Shown: positions 45,203-53,894 of the stretch, piece after piece
Layout of the letters: each line of letters opens with the position of its first letter
How positions within the stretch are numbered: position 1 is the first letter of the stretch
Source of the DNA: Pseudomonas sp. MWU15-20650
GTDB taxonomy: Bacteria > Pseudomonadota > Gammaproteobacteria > Pseudomonadales > Pseudomonadaceae
Reading direction: 5' to 3'
Length of the DNA: 64,000 nucleotides
Assembly: GCF_023242475.1 (NCBI RefSeq)
Contig: NZ_JALJFG010000010.1
Coordinates: 1-64,000, forward strand
Translations under genes and position numbers: made by a program
Notes under the pieces: generated by a model
The model's input: only the letters and a program-made list of their open reading frames with translations
Told to the model about the DNA's origin: nothing
Databases searched by the model: none

Positions 45203-46200
45203 CCCCGGCCAATCGTGCGCTTGGCGCTTTCTATGGCCTGGCCCTGGGGGATGCCTTGGGCATGCCCACCCAGTCGCTGAGCCGTGAGCAGGTCCGGGCA
45301 CGCTTCGGTGCGATTACCACGTTGCAAGCTGCCGATGCCGACCAACCCATCGCGCCGAACATGCCCGCCGGCTCTATCACCGATGACACCGAGCAGGCCA
45401 TTCTGGTGGCGCAGTTGCTGGTGGACGGTCAAGGCAAGATCGAACCGAGCGTGCTCGCCCAGCGCTTGATCGACTGGGAGGCGGTGATGCGCGCCAAGGG
45501 CTCCCAGGATTTGCTCGGCCCATCGACCAAACGCGCAATCGACATGATCCTCGCCGGCCACACCCCGGAGGAATCCGGGCGCTATGGCACCACCAATGGC
45601 GCGGCGATGCGCATCACCCCCGTCGGTATCGCCGCCGATGTCAGCGACCCGGCGCACTTTATTCAGGCCGTGATCCAGGCGTGCCAGGTCACCCATAACA
45701 CCAGCCTGGGTATCTCCAGTGCTGCGGCGGTCGCGGCGGTGGTCTCGGCCGGCATCAACGGCGTGGACCTTGGGGAAGCGCTCAACATCGGCGTCCAGAT
45801 TGCCCAGCAGGCCGAAGGCCACGGCCACTGGATTGCCGGTGGGCGTGTTTCCACCCGCATCAGTTGGGCGCGCACCTTGAGCGTCGGCAGCGGTGACAAG
45901 GCGCTGTTCGCTGACCTGCTCTATGAGTTGATCGGTACTTCGGTGGCGTCCCAGGAATCGGTGGTGGTGTCGTTTGCCCTCGCGCAGCAAGTGGCGTCGG
46001 GCGATATGACGGCCTTCGAGGCCCTGTGCCTGGCCGCCAGCCTGGGGGGCGACACCGACACCATTGCGGCGATCCTCGGCGCCATGGTGGGCGCGTGCCT
46101 GGGCCTGCAGTGCTGGCCGGCAGCGATGATTGAACAGGTCAAACAGGTCAATGGCCTGGCGTTGCAGCCGTTGGTCCACGGGCTGCTCGCGTTGCGCTAA
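45199..46200 (+). CDS. ADP-ribosylglycohydrolase-family hydrolase (YegU-like)
   Basis: A 333-residue protein of the DraG/ARH fold. The di-magnesium ligands are visible in SITDDTEQAI near residue 59 and GGDTDTIAAILG near 280. AFYGLALGDALGMP at the N-terminus is also typical. DraG-type enzymes cleave N- or O-glycosidic bonds of ADP-ribosyl groups, but in this catabolic context another ribosyl compound is more likely. The ATG overlaps the gntR stop. It resembles E. coli YegU. Confidence 0.86.
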   Translation: MTPANRALGAFYGLALGDALGMPTQSLSREQVRARFGAITTLQAADADQPIAPNMPAGSITDDTEQAILVAQLLVDGQGKIEPSVLAQRLIDWEAVMRAKGSQDLLGPSTKRAIDMILAGHTPEESGRYGTTNGAAMRITPVGIAADVSDPAHFIQAVIQACQVTHNTSLGISSAAAVAAVVSAGINGVDLGEALNIGVQIAQQAEGHGHWIAGGRVSTRISWARTLSVGSGDKALFADLLYELIGTSVASQESVVVSFALAQQVASGDMTAFEALCLAASLGGDTDTIAAILGAMVGACLGLQCWPAAMIEQVKQVNGLALQPLVHGLLALR

Positions 46201-46281
46201 GCCGCCCATTGGACCTTGCTGAGTCAGGACGACTTAGTCTCTGCCACAACCACAATAATACTGGCACCAGGAGCCCCTCTC

Positions 46282-47748
46282 ATGAGCAGCACTTCTTCCG
46301 GCCAAAGCGCCGGGCAGTTGGAAACACGTGGTATCGAACCGGTCCCGGAGGGCGAGTGCAACGGCCATCCGCTGCAATTGTTCTGGGTGTGGTTCGCCGC
46401 CAACATCAGCATCCTTGGCTTGCCGCTCGGCGCGACGCTTGTGGCGTTCCGCGGCCTGGCGATCTGGCAGGCCATTCTCGTCGCCCTCCTTGGCGCGGCC
46501 GGTTCCTTTGCGGTGGTGGGCATCATCTCCATCGCTGGCCGTCGGGGGCGCGCGCCCAGCCTGACCTTGTCCCGCGCCATCTTCGGCGTGCGCGGCAATA
46601 TCGGTCCGACCCTGGTGTCGCTGATGTCGCGCCTGGGCTGGGAAACCGTCAACACCACGACGGCGGCCTTTGTATTGCTGTCGCTGTGTTCGATCCTGTT
46701 TCACTCGCCGGTCGAGGCGAAAAGCGCGCCGTTGCTGACCTTGCTGTTTATCGCCCTCTTCGTGCTGCTGACCCTGTCGGTTTCTGGCCTCGGTCATGCG
46801 ACGTTGCTGGTGATCCAGAAGTGGGCCACTTACGTGTTCGGTGCCTTGAATATCCTGGTGGGCGGTTTCCTCTGCGCCACCATCGACTGGAGCGCGGTGT
46901 TCAACGCTACACCGGCACCGCTGAGCGCGATGATCATCGGCATCGGCACCATGGCGGCGGGCACGGGTATCGGTTGGGCCAACGCTGGCGCCGACATGTC
47001 GCGCTACCAGCACCGCAGCGTCAAGGCTGCGCGCCTGGTGGCATCTGCCGCATTTGGCGCGGGTATTCCGCTGGTATTGCTGATCACTCTCGGCGGCCTG
47101 CTGTCGGTGGGCAATAACGACCTGGCCTCGGCCACTGACCCGATCATCGCGATCCGCGACATGCTGCCGACCTGGATGGCCGTGCCGTACCTGATCACGG
47201 CGTTTGGCGGGCTGCTGCTTTCCAACAACCTCTCGGTGTACTCGGCCGGACTCACCACCTTGACCCTGGGCTTGAAGGTCAAGCGCGTGCATGCGGTGAT
47301 CGTCGACATCGTGGCGATCTTCGCCGGTTCTATCTACTTCATGCTGATCGCCGACAGTTTCTACGGCCCGTTCATTACCTTCATCTCGTTGCTGGCGGTG
47401 CCGATCACAGCGTGGGTCGGGATCTTCGTGGTCGACCTGATTCACCGTCACTACTACAGCCCAAAAGACCTGCTGGACGTCAGCCCCACCAGCGCCTACT
47501 GGTACCGCGGCGGTATCGAATGGCGTGCGTTCGGCGCCTGGGCCGTGGCGATCGTGCTGGGCTTGAGCTTCACCACCATTGGCACCACCGCTGAAAATAT
47601 CTGGTTCGCCGGGCCGTTGTCTGACTCCTGGCTGGGCCATAACGGCCTCGGCTGGATCGTCACCTTCCTGGTGGCCGGTGGGATTTATGCGGTACTGGGC
47701 GGCGCGGCTGATCGGCGCCCAGCTTTGGTAGAGAGCCCCAATGTCTAG
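46282..47748 (+). CDS. NCS1-family purine/cytosine permease
   Basis: A 488-residue membrane protein with about twelve hydrophobic segments, belonging to the nucleobase-cation-symport-1 family (purines, cytosine, hydantoins, thiamine precursors). Family features: the early PLQLFWVWFAANISILGLPLG and GWANAGADMSRYQHRSV in the middle. The ATG at 46282 has CAGGAG upstream. It lies between the hydrolase and kinase genes and overlaps the kinase by eight bases. E. coli yegT in the equivalent cluster is an unrelated nucleoside permease. Confidence 0.87.
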   Translation: MSSTSSGQSAGQLETRGIEPVPEGECNGHPLQLFWVWFAANISILGLPLGATLVAFRGLAIWQAILVALLGAAGSFAVVGIISIAGRRGRAPSLTLSRAIFGVRGNIGPTLVSLMSRLGWETVNTTTAAFVLLSLCSILFHSPVEAKSAPLLTLLFIALFVLLTLSVSGLGHATLLVIQKWATYVFGALNILVGGFLCATIDWSAVFNATPAPLSAMIIGIGTMAAGTGIGWANAGADMSRYQHRSVKAARLVASAAFGAGIPLVLLITLGGLLSVGNNDLASATDPIIAIRDMLPTWMAVPYLITAFGGLLLSNNLSVYSAGLTTLTLGLKVKRVHAVIVDIVAIFAGSIYFMLIADSFYGPFITFISLLAVPITAWVGIFVVDLIHRHYYSPKDLLDVSPTSAYWYRGGIEWRAFGAWAVAIVLGLSFTTIGTTAENIWFAGPLSDSWLGHNGLGWIVTFLVAGGIYAVLGGAADRRPALVESPNV

Positions 47749-48658
47749 ATTGCTGCACACAGGCCAAGTCATCGTTGACCTGGTCATGGCCCTCGACACC
47801 TTGCCCGCAACCGGCGGCGACGTGTTGGCACACTCGGCCAATTTCGAAGCCGGCGGTGGGTTTAATGTGATGGCTGCGGCGCGGCGCAATGGTTTACCGG
47901 TGATTTACCTGGGCCGTCACGGCAGTGGGCGCTTCGGCGACCTGGCGCGCGCGGCGATGCAGGCCGAGGGCGTGGAGATGGCGCAGGCGGCCAGCGAAGG
48001 CAAGGACACCGGGTTGTGTGTGTCGCTGACCGAGGCCACCACCGAGCGCACCTTCATTTCCCATATCGGTGCTGAAGGTGACTTGAGCGCCGAGGATTTG
48101 GCCCGCGTGGTGCCGCGCGCGGATGACTATGTGTATGTGAGCGGCTACAGCCTGTTGCTCGATGGCAAGGCGCAGGCGTTGCTCGATTGGCTGCTGGCGT
48201 TGCCGCGTGAAATCACGGTGGTGTTCGACCCGGGCCCGCTGGTCAAGGCGCCGGACTCGGCGCTGATGCGGGCCTTGCTGCCGCGTATCGATATCTGGAC
48301 CAGCAACGGCCCGGAAGCGCTCGCGTTTACGGGCGCCGCTATGTTGGCCGACGCACTGACCGAGCTTAATCGCCTCCTGCCTGCCGAAACATTGCGGGTG
48401 GTGCGTGATGGCCCGAACGGATGTTGGGTCAGTGCCCAAGGCAACGCCGAACATGTACTGGGGTTTGACGTGAAAGCGGTCGACAGCAACGGTGCAGGCG
48501 ATGCCCATGCGGGCGTCTTTCTCGCCGGGTTGGCCAATGGTTTGGCACCTGTTGACGCGGCGCGTCGTGCCAATGCAGCCGCTGCGCTGGCGGTCACGCG
48601 TTGGGGGCCTGCAACTGCACCCGGGCCTGCCGAAGTGGATGCATTGTTGGCAAAATAG
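47741..48658 (+). CDS. PfkB-family sugar/nucleoside kinase (YegV-like)
   Basis: A 305-residue ribokinase-type enzyme. Substrate-binding GG is in EAGGGFNVMAAARRNG, and the catalytic/anion-hole motif is DSNGAGDAHAGVF, where the usual DT-T/A is replaced by DSN. The ATP-binding region is IDIWTSNGPEA. It probably phosphorylates a pentose or nucleoside released by the hydrolase. Last gene of the unit, overlapping the permease. Confidence 0.86.
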   Translation: MSRLLHTGQVIVDLVMALDTLPATGGDVLAHSANFEAGGGFNVMAAARRNGLPVIYLGRHGSGRFGDLARAAMQAEGVEMAQAASEGKDTGLCVSLTEATTERTFISHIGAEGDLSAEDLARVVPRADDYVYVSGYSLLLDGKAQALLDWLLALPREITVVFDPGPLVKAPDSALMRALLPRIDIWTSNGPEALAFTGAAMLADALTELNRLLPAETLRVVRDGPNGCWVSAQGNAEHVLGFDVKAVDSNGAGDAHAGVFLAGLANGLAPVDAARRANAAAALAVTRWGPATAPGPAEVDALLAK

Positions 48659-48754
48659 GCACCTATCAGCACCGAGCGACTCCATGACCCAGAACGGCGC
48701 AGGAGCAGGAGCGCCCGATGATGTTGCTGGTCTCGGCCCCCATTTGATCGGTGC

Positions 48755-49135
48755 CTAGCCGGCCTTGCGCAGCGCATCGATCAACTGATCTTTGCGCATG
48801 CTCGAACGCCCCCGAATATCCTTGGCCCGCGCTTCTTTTAACAAGCTTTCCTTGGTTTGCGTGCTTAGCGAAACCGTGCTGTTACGCGGGTGGCCTTCGC
48901 GGGTGGCGGCGGCACGCTTGGCGGACTCACTTCGCGCCTGGGCTTTTTTCTCCGGGGCCTTGTTGCGGCCTGAACCACCGGGTTTTTCGCCTCCACCGGA
49001 CTGCTTATTGACGGTCGCCCAGGCTCGGGCTTCGGCTTCATCCGTGGGGACGCCTTTTTGCTCGTAACTCTCTTCGATACGAGCGGCCTTACGCTTCTGT
49101 GCGGCGGTGTATTTGGCTTTGCTTCCAAGAGGCAT
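48755..49135 (-). CDS. Small basic protein with Rho N-terminal-like domain
   Basis: A 126-residue, Lys/Arg/Glu-rich protein. The N-terminal third starts MPLGSKAKYTAAQKRKAARI and a middle linker is Gly/Ser/Lys-rich. The last 35 residues (KESLLKEARAKDIRGRSSMR onward) resemble the Rho_N/SAP-like fold that binds nucleic acid. Homologues are often labelled plasmid stabilisation protein without evidence. The ATG at 49135 has AGGAG upstream. It is the last of three small minus-strand genes. Confidence 0.75.
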   Translation of the reverse strand: MPLGSKAKYTAAQKRKAARIEESYEQKGVPTDEAEARAWATVNKQSGGGEKPGGSGRNKAPEKKAQARSESAKRAAATREGHPRNSTVSLSTQTKESLLKEARAKDIRGRSSMRKDQLIDALRKAG

Positions 49136-49186
49136 TGCGATACTCCTACTGGCCCTTAATGTCCGGGCCAGACCAGACAAAATGGA

Positions 49187-49453
49187 TTACTGACGGCTCT
49201 CACCTTCCAGCTTGCGGGCCTCGTCGACGCCCGACGCGGTCAGTTTGATCGGCAGGTTCAACGAATATTCACCGGCATCGTCGGTGGTCACATGCCCATC
49301 CTTGATCAGCCCACGGTCCTGTAGGAACGCCAAGACACTGGCGACCACTTTTTCACCGCGGTAGTTATCCAGAACCTCCTTGCCCAGGCCATTCGGGTGG
49401 GCGTGCAGCAGGCGGGTGAGGACTTCTTTTTCAAGGTTTCTATCGACGTTCAT
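49187..49453 (-). CDS. Hypothetical small protein
   Basis: An 88-residue soluble protein. The pattern LTRLLHAHPNGLGKEVLDNY, then VASVLAFLQDRGLIKDG, followed by an LTASG segment suggests a winged-helix-like fold, but I do not recognise a named family. GAGG lies upstream of the ATG. Its neighbours, a Rho_N-like protein and a secreted protein, form a three-gene minus-strand cluster. Confidence 0.7.
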   Translation of the reverse strand: MNVDRNLEKEVLTRLLHAHPNGLGKEVLDNYRGEKVVASVLAFLQDRGLIKDGHVTTDDAGEYSLNLPIKLTASGVDEARKLEGESRQ

Positions 49454-49504
49454 GCTTACCTCTTCACTGGGGAATGGTCAGGTGTTCGTCTTGCTACCGC
49501 AGTA

Positions 49505-49849
49505 TCAAGGCGCAGGTTGTTTCGGTGCGCCGGGAATGCGGTTGTCGTCGCCTTTGTTGACATTCGGTTCTTTTGCTCCGGGGCCCATCTTGCCGTTACC
49601 GACGGCGGCGGGGGCCTGGCGTTGTGTGTCGTTGCCTTGGGTGCGTGGGTCGGCACCGTTGTTGATAATCGCGCCACCATTGGTATCAAGGCCGGTGCCC
49701 ATTGAATCCTGAGACTCCTGGGTAGCAGGGCTCGGTGGGTTGCCGACGGGATCGGTCTTGCCGGTGGACGATGTGGCAGCCAAGGCACTCAGCGATGCGG
49801 CAGACAAAAGGCCGGTGAGGGCGAGGGCGGCGAGTTTGGAATTTTTCAT
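49505..49849 (-). CDS. Hypothetical secreted protein
   Basis: A 114-residue protein with a signal peptide (MKNSKLAALALTGLLSAASL, cleavage likely after SALA) and a disordered mature part rich in Gly, Asn, Pro and Gln. I prefer the ATG at 49849, with GGAG at 9 nt, over the ATG 15 nt upstream. No domain is seen. Low complexity and gene context suggest a stress-induced envelope protein, which is only a guess. Confidence 0.68.
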   Translation of the reverse strand: MKNSKLAALALTGLLSAASLSALAATSSTGKTDPVGNPPSPATQESQDSMGTGLDTNGGAIINNGADPRTQGNDTQRQAPAAVGNGKMGPGAKEPNVNKGDDNRIPGAPKQPAP

Positions 49850-49935
49850 CAGGGGTGTCTCCATATGATTAATGTCCTTACCCTTTATTGGTCCGCCCCC
49901 GTTTCGGGTTCGTGCCTTGATGGCGACGAACGGTA

Positions 49936-51132
49936 TTAACTTACCTGTAAGGCTTTGTGTGCCGAGCGCTGGCGCCAGATCAATCGCGCCACCGTGATCA
50001 GCCAGTTGAACAAGGCCACGCCCAGCACACTCGCCAGCAGCATCGGGAGGCCGTAGTCGACGATGATCTTGCCCGCCAGCCAGGGAAAACCGAACACGCC
50101 GATAAAGTACGCCAGGCTGAACAGCAGCAGTGCCTGGGATGTAGTGCCTGACGGCGCTTCGTTGGCCACCAGCCCATTGATCACGGAATACGTGAGGCCG
50201 TACCCCACCCCCAACGTGGCCGCCGCCAGCAGGTAGCTGAAGTTACCGCTAACGCCAAATGCAAACAGCGCGATAGACCCGAGCATGATCCCGGATAACG
50301 CACAGGCGGCCCGGTAGGCATCACGCTTGACCACGTGGCCGGCGATCAGTAGGCGGCTGGTGATTGCGGCACTCAGGAACCCCGCGAAGAACAGCGAATA
50401 GTCCAACCTATGGGCCGCTGCATAGCTGGTCTGGAACGATGACAGCCCGCCAAATACACAGCCACCCAGGCCAACCATCAGGATGGAAAATGCGGCTTTT
50501 GATGACAGCACTCGGCGGCTGGAGGCCCAGGAAATCCTCGATGTGGGCACATTCGCGTGATGCTTGAGGTGTGCCCCCATGCGCCAGAACATCGCGACGC
50601 CCGCGAGGCTGGCCAACCCCGCAATATAGAAGGCCGTTGTCAGCGGCAGGTCCAATGCACTGGCGGCTCGCCCGAGCAAAGGGCCGGCTCCGATCCCGCT
50701 CAACATGCTTCCCGACAGCAGCGCAAAGTATTTGGCCCGCTGGTGGGACTCCACCAGCAGCGTCACGATGATCGGACCCAAGGTGTAGAACACACCCCAG
50801 CCCAACCCCAAAGACAGCCCGAATACCATCAGGCCTTGACCAAAACCCGGCGTCAGCGCAAACCCCAGGCAGGCCACCACCAGCAATACACCCATCCCCG
50901 CAATAGCCCGTGCCGCGCCCACGGCATCGGCCAAATGTCCGCAACACACCACCGCCACGAAAGTGCTGAGCATCGCCATGGAAATCACGCTGCCGGCATC
51001 ATGTTCGTTTCCTCCGCGCGAATGGATCAATAGCGACAGCAGAAACGTCGAGCCGTAGGACAGCGACAGCAAGAAGCTGGCAAGGCAGAACAGCGCAAAT
51101 GTCTTCGCGCCCACCGCAGGCGTGGTGTGCAT
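49936..51132 (-). CDS. Major facilitator superfamily transporter
   Basis: A 398-residue membrane protein with about twelve hydrophobic segments. The loop between helices 2 and 3 reads GHLADAVGAARAIAGMG. The central cytoplasmic loop (HLKHHANVPTSRISWASSRR) divides the halves. It most resembles drug- or metabolite-efflux members of about 400 residues, but the substrate is unknown. The ATG at 51132 (MHTTPAVGAK) lies on its own minus-strand unit. Confidence 0.8.
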   Translation of the reverse strand: MHTTPAVGAKTFALFCLASFLLSLSYGSTFLLSLLIHSRGGNEHDAGSVISMAMLSTFVAVVCCGHLADAVGAARAIAGMGVLLVVACLGFALTPGFGQGLMVFGLSLGLGWGVFYTLGPIIVTLLVESHQRAKYFALLSGSMLSGIGAGPLLGRAASALDLPLTTAFYIAGLASLAGVAMFWRMGAHLKHHANVPTSRISWASSRRVLSSKAAFSILMVGLGGCVFGGLSSFQTSYAAAHRLDYSLFFAGFLSAAITSRLLIAGHVVKRDAYRAACALSGIMLGSIALFAFGVSGNFSYLLAAATLGVGYGLTYSVINGLVANEAPSGTTSQALLLFSLAYFIGVFGFPWLAGKIIVDYGLPMLLASVLGVALFNWLITVARLIWRQRSAHKALQVS

Positions 51133-51321
51133 GAGTAAGTCTCGAGTCGTTGGATTTATGCGCTCTGTTTACCATGCACAGCCCGGCGGATTGTTCTGTG
51201 GTTGGTGGTGCTCGGGTTAGCGTGCGACGGAGTAAAGCGCCCCGGTTGCTGCGAAATTGCACTGCAATCGGTCATCAAAGCGTCTTAGTATGTGGGCTTT
51301 GAAATTGCCCAAGGCCTGCCC

Positions 51322-51801
51322 ATGACCATCGAGATTCGCCCCGCCGTGCCCAGCGATGCTGCGCAGATCCTGACGTTCATCACCGAACTTGCCGAATACG
51401 AAAAGGCCCGGCATGAAGTGATCGCCAGCGTGGCGGATATTGAGCGCAGCCTGTTCAGCGAAGGGGCTACCGCCCATGGCCTGATCTGCTCGCGGGATGG
51501 CGTGCCGATTGGTTTCGCGGTGTTCTTTTTCAGTTATTCGACGTGGCTTGGCAGCAACTGCCTGTACCTGGAAGACCTCTACATCAACCCGGAACAACGC
51601 GGCGGTGGGGCGGGCAAGAAGTTGTTGCGCCACTTGGCGAAGATTGCCTGCGACAACGGTTGCGGGCGCTTTGAATGGAGCGTGCTGGACTGGAACGAAC
51701 CGGCCATCGCGTTCTACAAATCCATCGGTGCCCAGCCGCAGGAGGAGTGGGTGCGCTATCGCATGGAAGGGGATGCGCTGCGCGATTTTGCCCAAGGCTG
51801 A
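51322..51801 (+). CDS. GNAT-family N-acetyltransferase
   Basis: A 159-residue acetyltransferase. The acetyl-CoA binding motif A is LEDLYINPEQRGGGAGKKLL. Motif B includes ALxW-like VLDWNEPAIAFYKSIGA. Similar proteins are called diamine or thialysine acetyltransferases, but the substrate cannot be assigned. The ATG at 51322 follows AAGG at 8 nt. It is followed immediately by a palindromic repeat element. Confidence 0.85.
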   Translation: MTIEIRPAVPSDAAQILTFITELAEYEKARHEVIASVADIERSLFSEGATAHGLICSRDGVPIGFAVFFFSYSTWLGSNCLYLEDLYINPEQRGGGAGKKLLRHLAKIACDNGCGRFEWSVLDWNEPAIAFYKSIGAQPQEEWVRYRMEGDALRDFAQG

Positions 51802-51815
51802 TCCGCGCTCCGCTG

Positions 51816-51961
51816 AAAAACCGGCCTTTAATGGCTGATGCCAGTCAGTTAAGAGCTAGAAAGAGCAACCGGTAACCTGTGGCGAGGGAGCTTGCTCTCT
51901 CGCCACAGTTACAGTGCTCCTTCTTCGCTGACGAGCATCAGCCATTAAAGGCCGGTTTTTT
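51816..51961. repeat. Nested 146-bp palindromic element (MITE-like)
   Basis: The outer arms are perfect 26-bp inverted repeats (51816-51841 and 51935-51960) beginning AAAAACCGGCCTTTAATGGC. Inside lies a REP-like hairpin, GTGGCGAGGGAGC against GCTCTCTCGCCAC (51879-51906), bounded by GTAAC and GTTAC. The A- and T-ended outer arms could also terminate transcription of the GNAT gene. Part of the interior recurs at 15857-15894. No gene is encoded. Confidence 0.82.
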
Positions 51962-51998
51962 ATGTTTGCTCTCACAATATGGGATGCAAATTTATATA

Positions 51999-52028
51999 TT
52001 GAGATATTTAAAGGTCTGGGTTTATAGT
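51999..52028 (+). promoter_or_regulatory. Possible sigma-70 promoter of the arabinose operon
   Basis: TTGAGA (51999-52004), an 18-nt spacer and TATAGT (52023-52028). An A/T-rich region just upstream may hold an operator, but no clear inverted repeat is seen. Confidence 0.5.
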
Positions 52029-52072
52029 CGGCTGCATCAGCACTCACTACCAAAAATAAAACAGGTGAAGCG

Positions 52073-52894
52073 ATGCAGGCACAACCGCTGTCATTACCCG
52101 CTGTGCCCGAGCCGACTTACGGCGAGCGGCTAAAGAATAAAGTGGTGATTATCACTGGCGCTGCGCAGGGTATTGGCGAGGCGATCGTCGCTTGCTTCCA
52201 GGCCCAGCAGGCGCGATTGGTGATCGCGGATATCCAGGGCGAAAAGGTCGAGCGCGTTGCCGCCCACTGGCGCGAGCGTGGCGCCGAGATCGTCGCGCAA
52301 CCTGTCGATATCACTTCCAAAGCTCAATGGCAGTCGCTGGTCGACCTGGCCATCGAGCGCTTCGGTCGCGTCGATGTGCTGGTCAACTGTGCCGGGGTGA
52401 ATGTATTTCGCGACCCCCTTGAAATGACCGACGAAGACTGGCGCCGTTGCTTCGCCATTGACCTGGACGGCGCCTGGTACGGCTGCCGTTCGGTGTTGCC
52501 GCACATGATCGAGCAGGGCATCGGCAACATCATCAACATTGCCTCCACCCATTCCAGCCACATCATCCCCGGCTGCTTTCCATACCCCGTCGCCAAGCAC
52601 GGTCTGCTCGGCCTTACCCGTGCCCTGGGTATCGAATACGCACCCAAGGGCATCCGCGTGAATGCCATTGCGCCGGGCTATATCGAAACCCAGCTCAACG
52701 TCGATTACTGGAACGGTTTCCCCGACCCCCACGCCGAGCGTCAGCGCGCGTTTGACCTGCACCCGCCCAAGCGGATTGGCCAGCCGATTGAGGTGGCCAT
52801 GACGGCGCTGTTTTTGGCCACTGACGAGGCGCCGTTTATCAATGCCACCTGCCTGATGATCGATGGCGGGCGCTCTGTGATGTACCACGACTAA
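52073..52894 (+). CDS. Short-chain dehydrogenase/reductase of the arabinose operon
   Basis: A 273-residue classical SDR. The cofactor motif is TGAAQGIG, NCAG lies at mid-protein and YPVAKHG is the catalytic Tyr-x3-Lys. The Asp of IADIQ after beta-2 suggests NAD preference. It heads the operon with araFGH, so it may oxidise the imported sugar or a related metabolite (L-arabinose or D-galactose 1-dehydrogenase activity is plausible but unproven). The start has AGGTGAAG upstream. Confidence 0.82.
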   Translation: MQAQPLSLPAVPEPTYGERLKNKVVIITGAAQGIGEAIVACFQAQQARLVIADIQGEKVERVAAHWRERGAEIVAQPVDITSKAQWQSLVDLAIERFGRVDVLVNCAGVNVFRDPLEMTDEDWRRCFAIDLDGAWYGCRSVLPHMIEQGIGNIINIASTHSSHIIPGCFPYPVAKHGLLGLTRALGIEYAPKGIRVNAIAPGYIETQLNVDYWNGFPDPHAERQRAFDLHPPKRIGQPIEVAMTALFLATDEAPFINATCLMIDGGRSVMYHD

Positions 52895-52913
52895 ATCCAA
52901 CAAGAGGTGGTTC

Positions 52914-53894
52914 ATGTTCAAGAAAACCCTGGGCGCCCTGGCGCTCGCTGTGGCCTTCAGCGGCTTTGTATCGGCCGAAGAAGTGAAGATCGGCTTCCTC
53001 GTCAAGCAAGCCGAAGAACCCTGGTTCCAGACCGAATGGGCCTTCGCCGAAAAAGCCGGCAAGGACCAGGGTTTCACCGTGATCAAGATCGCCGTGCCCG
53101 ATGGTGAGAAAACCCTGTCGGCCATCGACACCCTGGCGGCCAACGGCGCCAAGGGCTTCGTGATCTGCCCGCCGGACGTGTCCCTGGGGCCTGCGATCAT
53201 GGCCAAGGCCAAGCTCAACGGCTTGAAAGTGCTGGCGGTGGATGATCGCTTCGTCGACGCCAAGGGCAAGCCCATGGAGGACGTGCCCTATGTCGGCCTG
53301 GACGCCTACAAGATCGGCCAGAAGCAAGGCGAGGCCATGGCCACCGAAGCGAAAAAACGCAATTGGGATTGGAAAGAAACCTACGCCGTCATCAACACCT
53401 TCGATGAGTTGGAGACTGGCAAGAAGCGCACCGATGGTTCGGTCCAGGGGCTCAAGGCTGCTGGCTTGCCGGCAGACCATATCCTGTTCAGCGCGCAGAA
53501 AACCCTTGATGTACCTGGCAGCATGGACGCCACCAACTCGGCGTTGGTGAAGCTGCCCAGCGGTGCGAAAAACCTGATCATCGGCGGCATGAACGACAGC
53601 ACCGTGCTCGGTGGTGTGCGTGCCACTGAAAGCGCTGGTTTCAAGGCGGCCAATGTCATCGGCGTCGGCATCAACGGCACCGATGCCATCGAAGAGCTGA
53701 AAAAAACCGACACGGGTTTCTATGGCTCAATGCTGCTGAGCCCCGACGCATCGGGCTATAAAACCGCGAGTGCGATGTTCGAGTGGGTGACCAAAGGCAC
53801 CGAGCCGGCCAAGTTCACTGCCCTGGACAACGTAACGCTGATCACCCGCGCCAACTTCAAGCAAGAGTTGAGCAAAATCGGGCTGTGGAAATGA
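52914..53894 (+). CDS. araF: L-arabinose ABC transporter, periplasmic binding protein AraF
   Basis: A 326-residue binding protein with a signal peptide of about 21 residues (cleaved after VSA). The mature start [20 protein letters not shown], the block [17 protein letters not shown], and [15 protein letters not shown] are near-identical to E. coli AraF, so L-arabinose is the best candidate ligand. It overlaps araG by four bases. Confidence 0.93.
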   Translation: MFKKTLGALALAVAFSGFVSAEEVKIGFLVKQAEEPWFQTEWAFAEKAGKDQGFTVIKIAVPDGEKTLSAIDTLAANGAKGFVICPPDVSLGPAIMAKAKLNGLKVLAVDDRFVDAKGKPMEDVPYVGLDAYKIGQKQGEAMATEAKKRNWDWKETYAVINTFDELETGKKRTDGSVQGLKAAGLPADHILFSAQKTLDVPGSMDATNSALVKLPSGAKNLIIGGMNDSTVLGGVRATESAGFKAANVIGVGINGTDAIEELKKTDTGFYGSMLLSPDASGYKTASAMFEWVTKGTEPAKFTALDNVTLITRANFKQELSKIGLWK

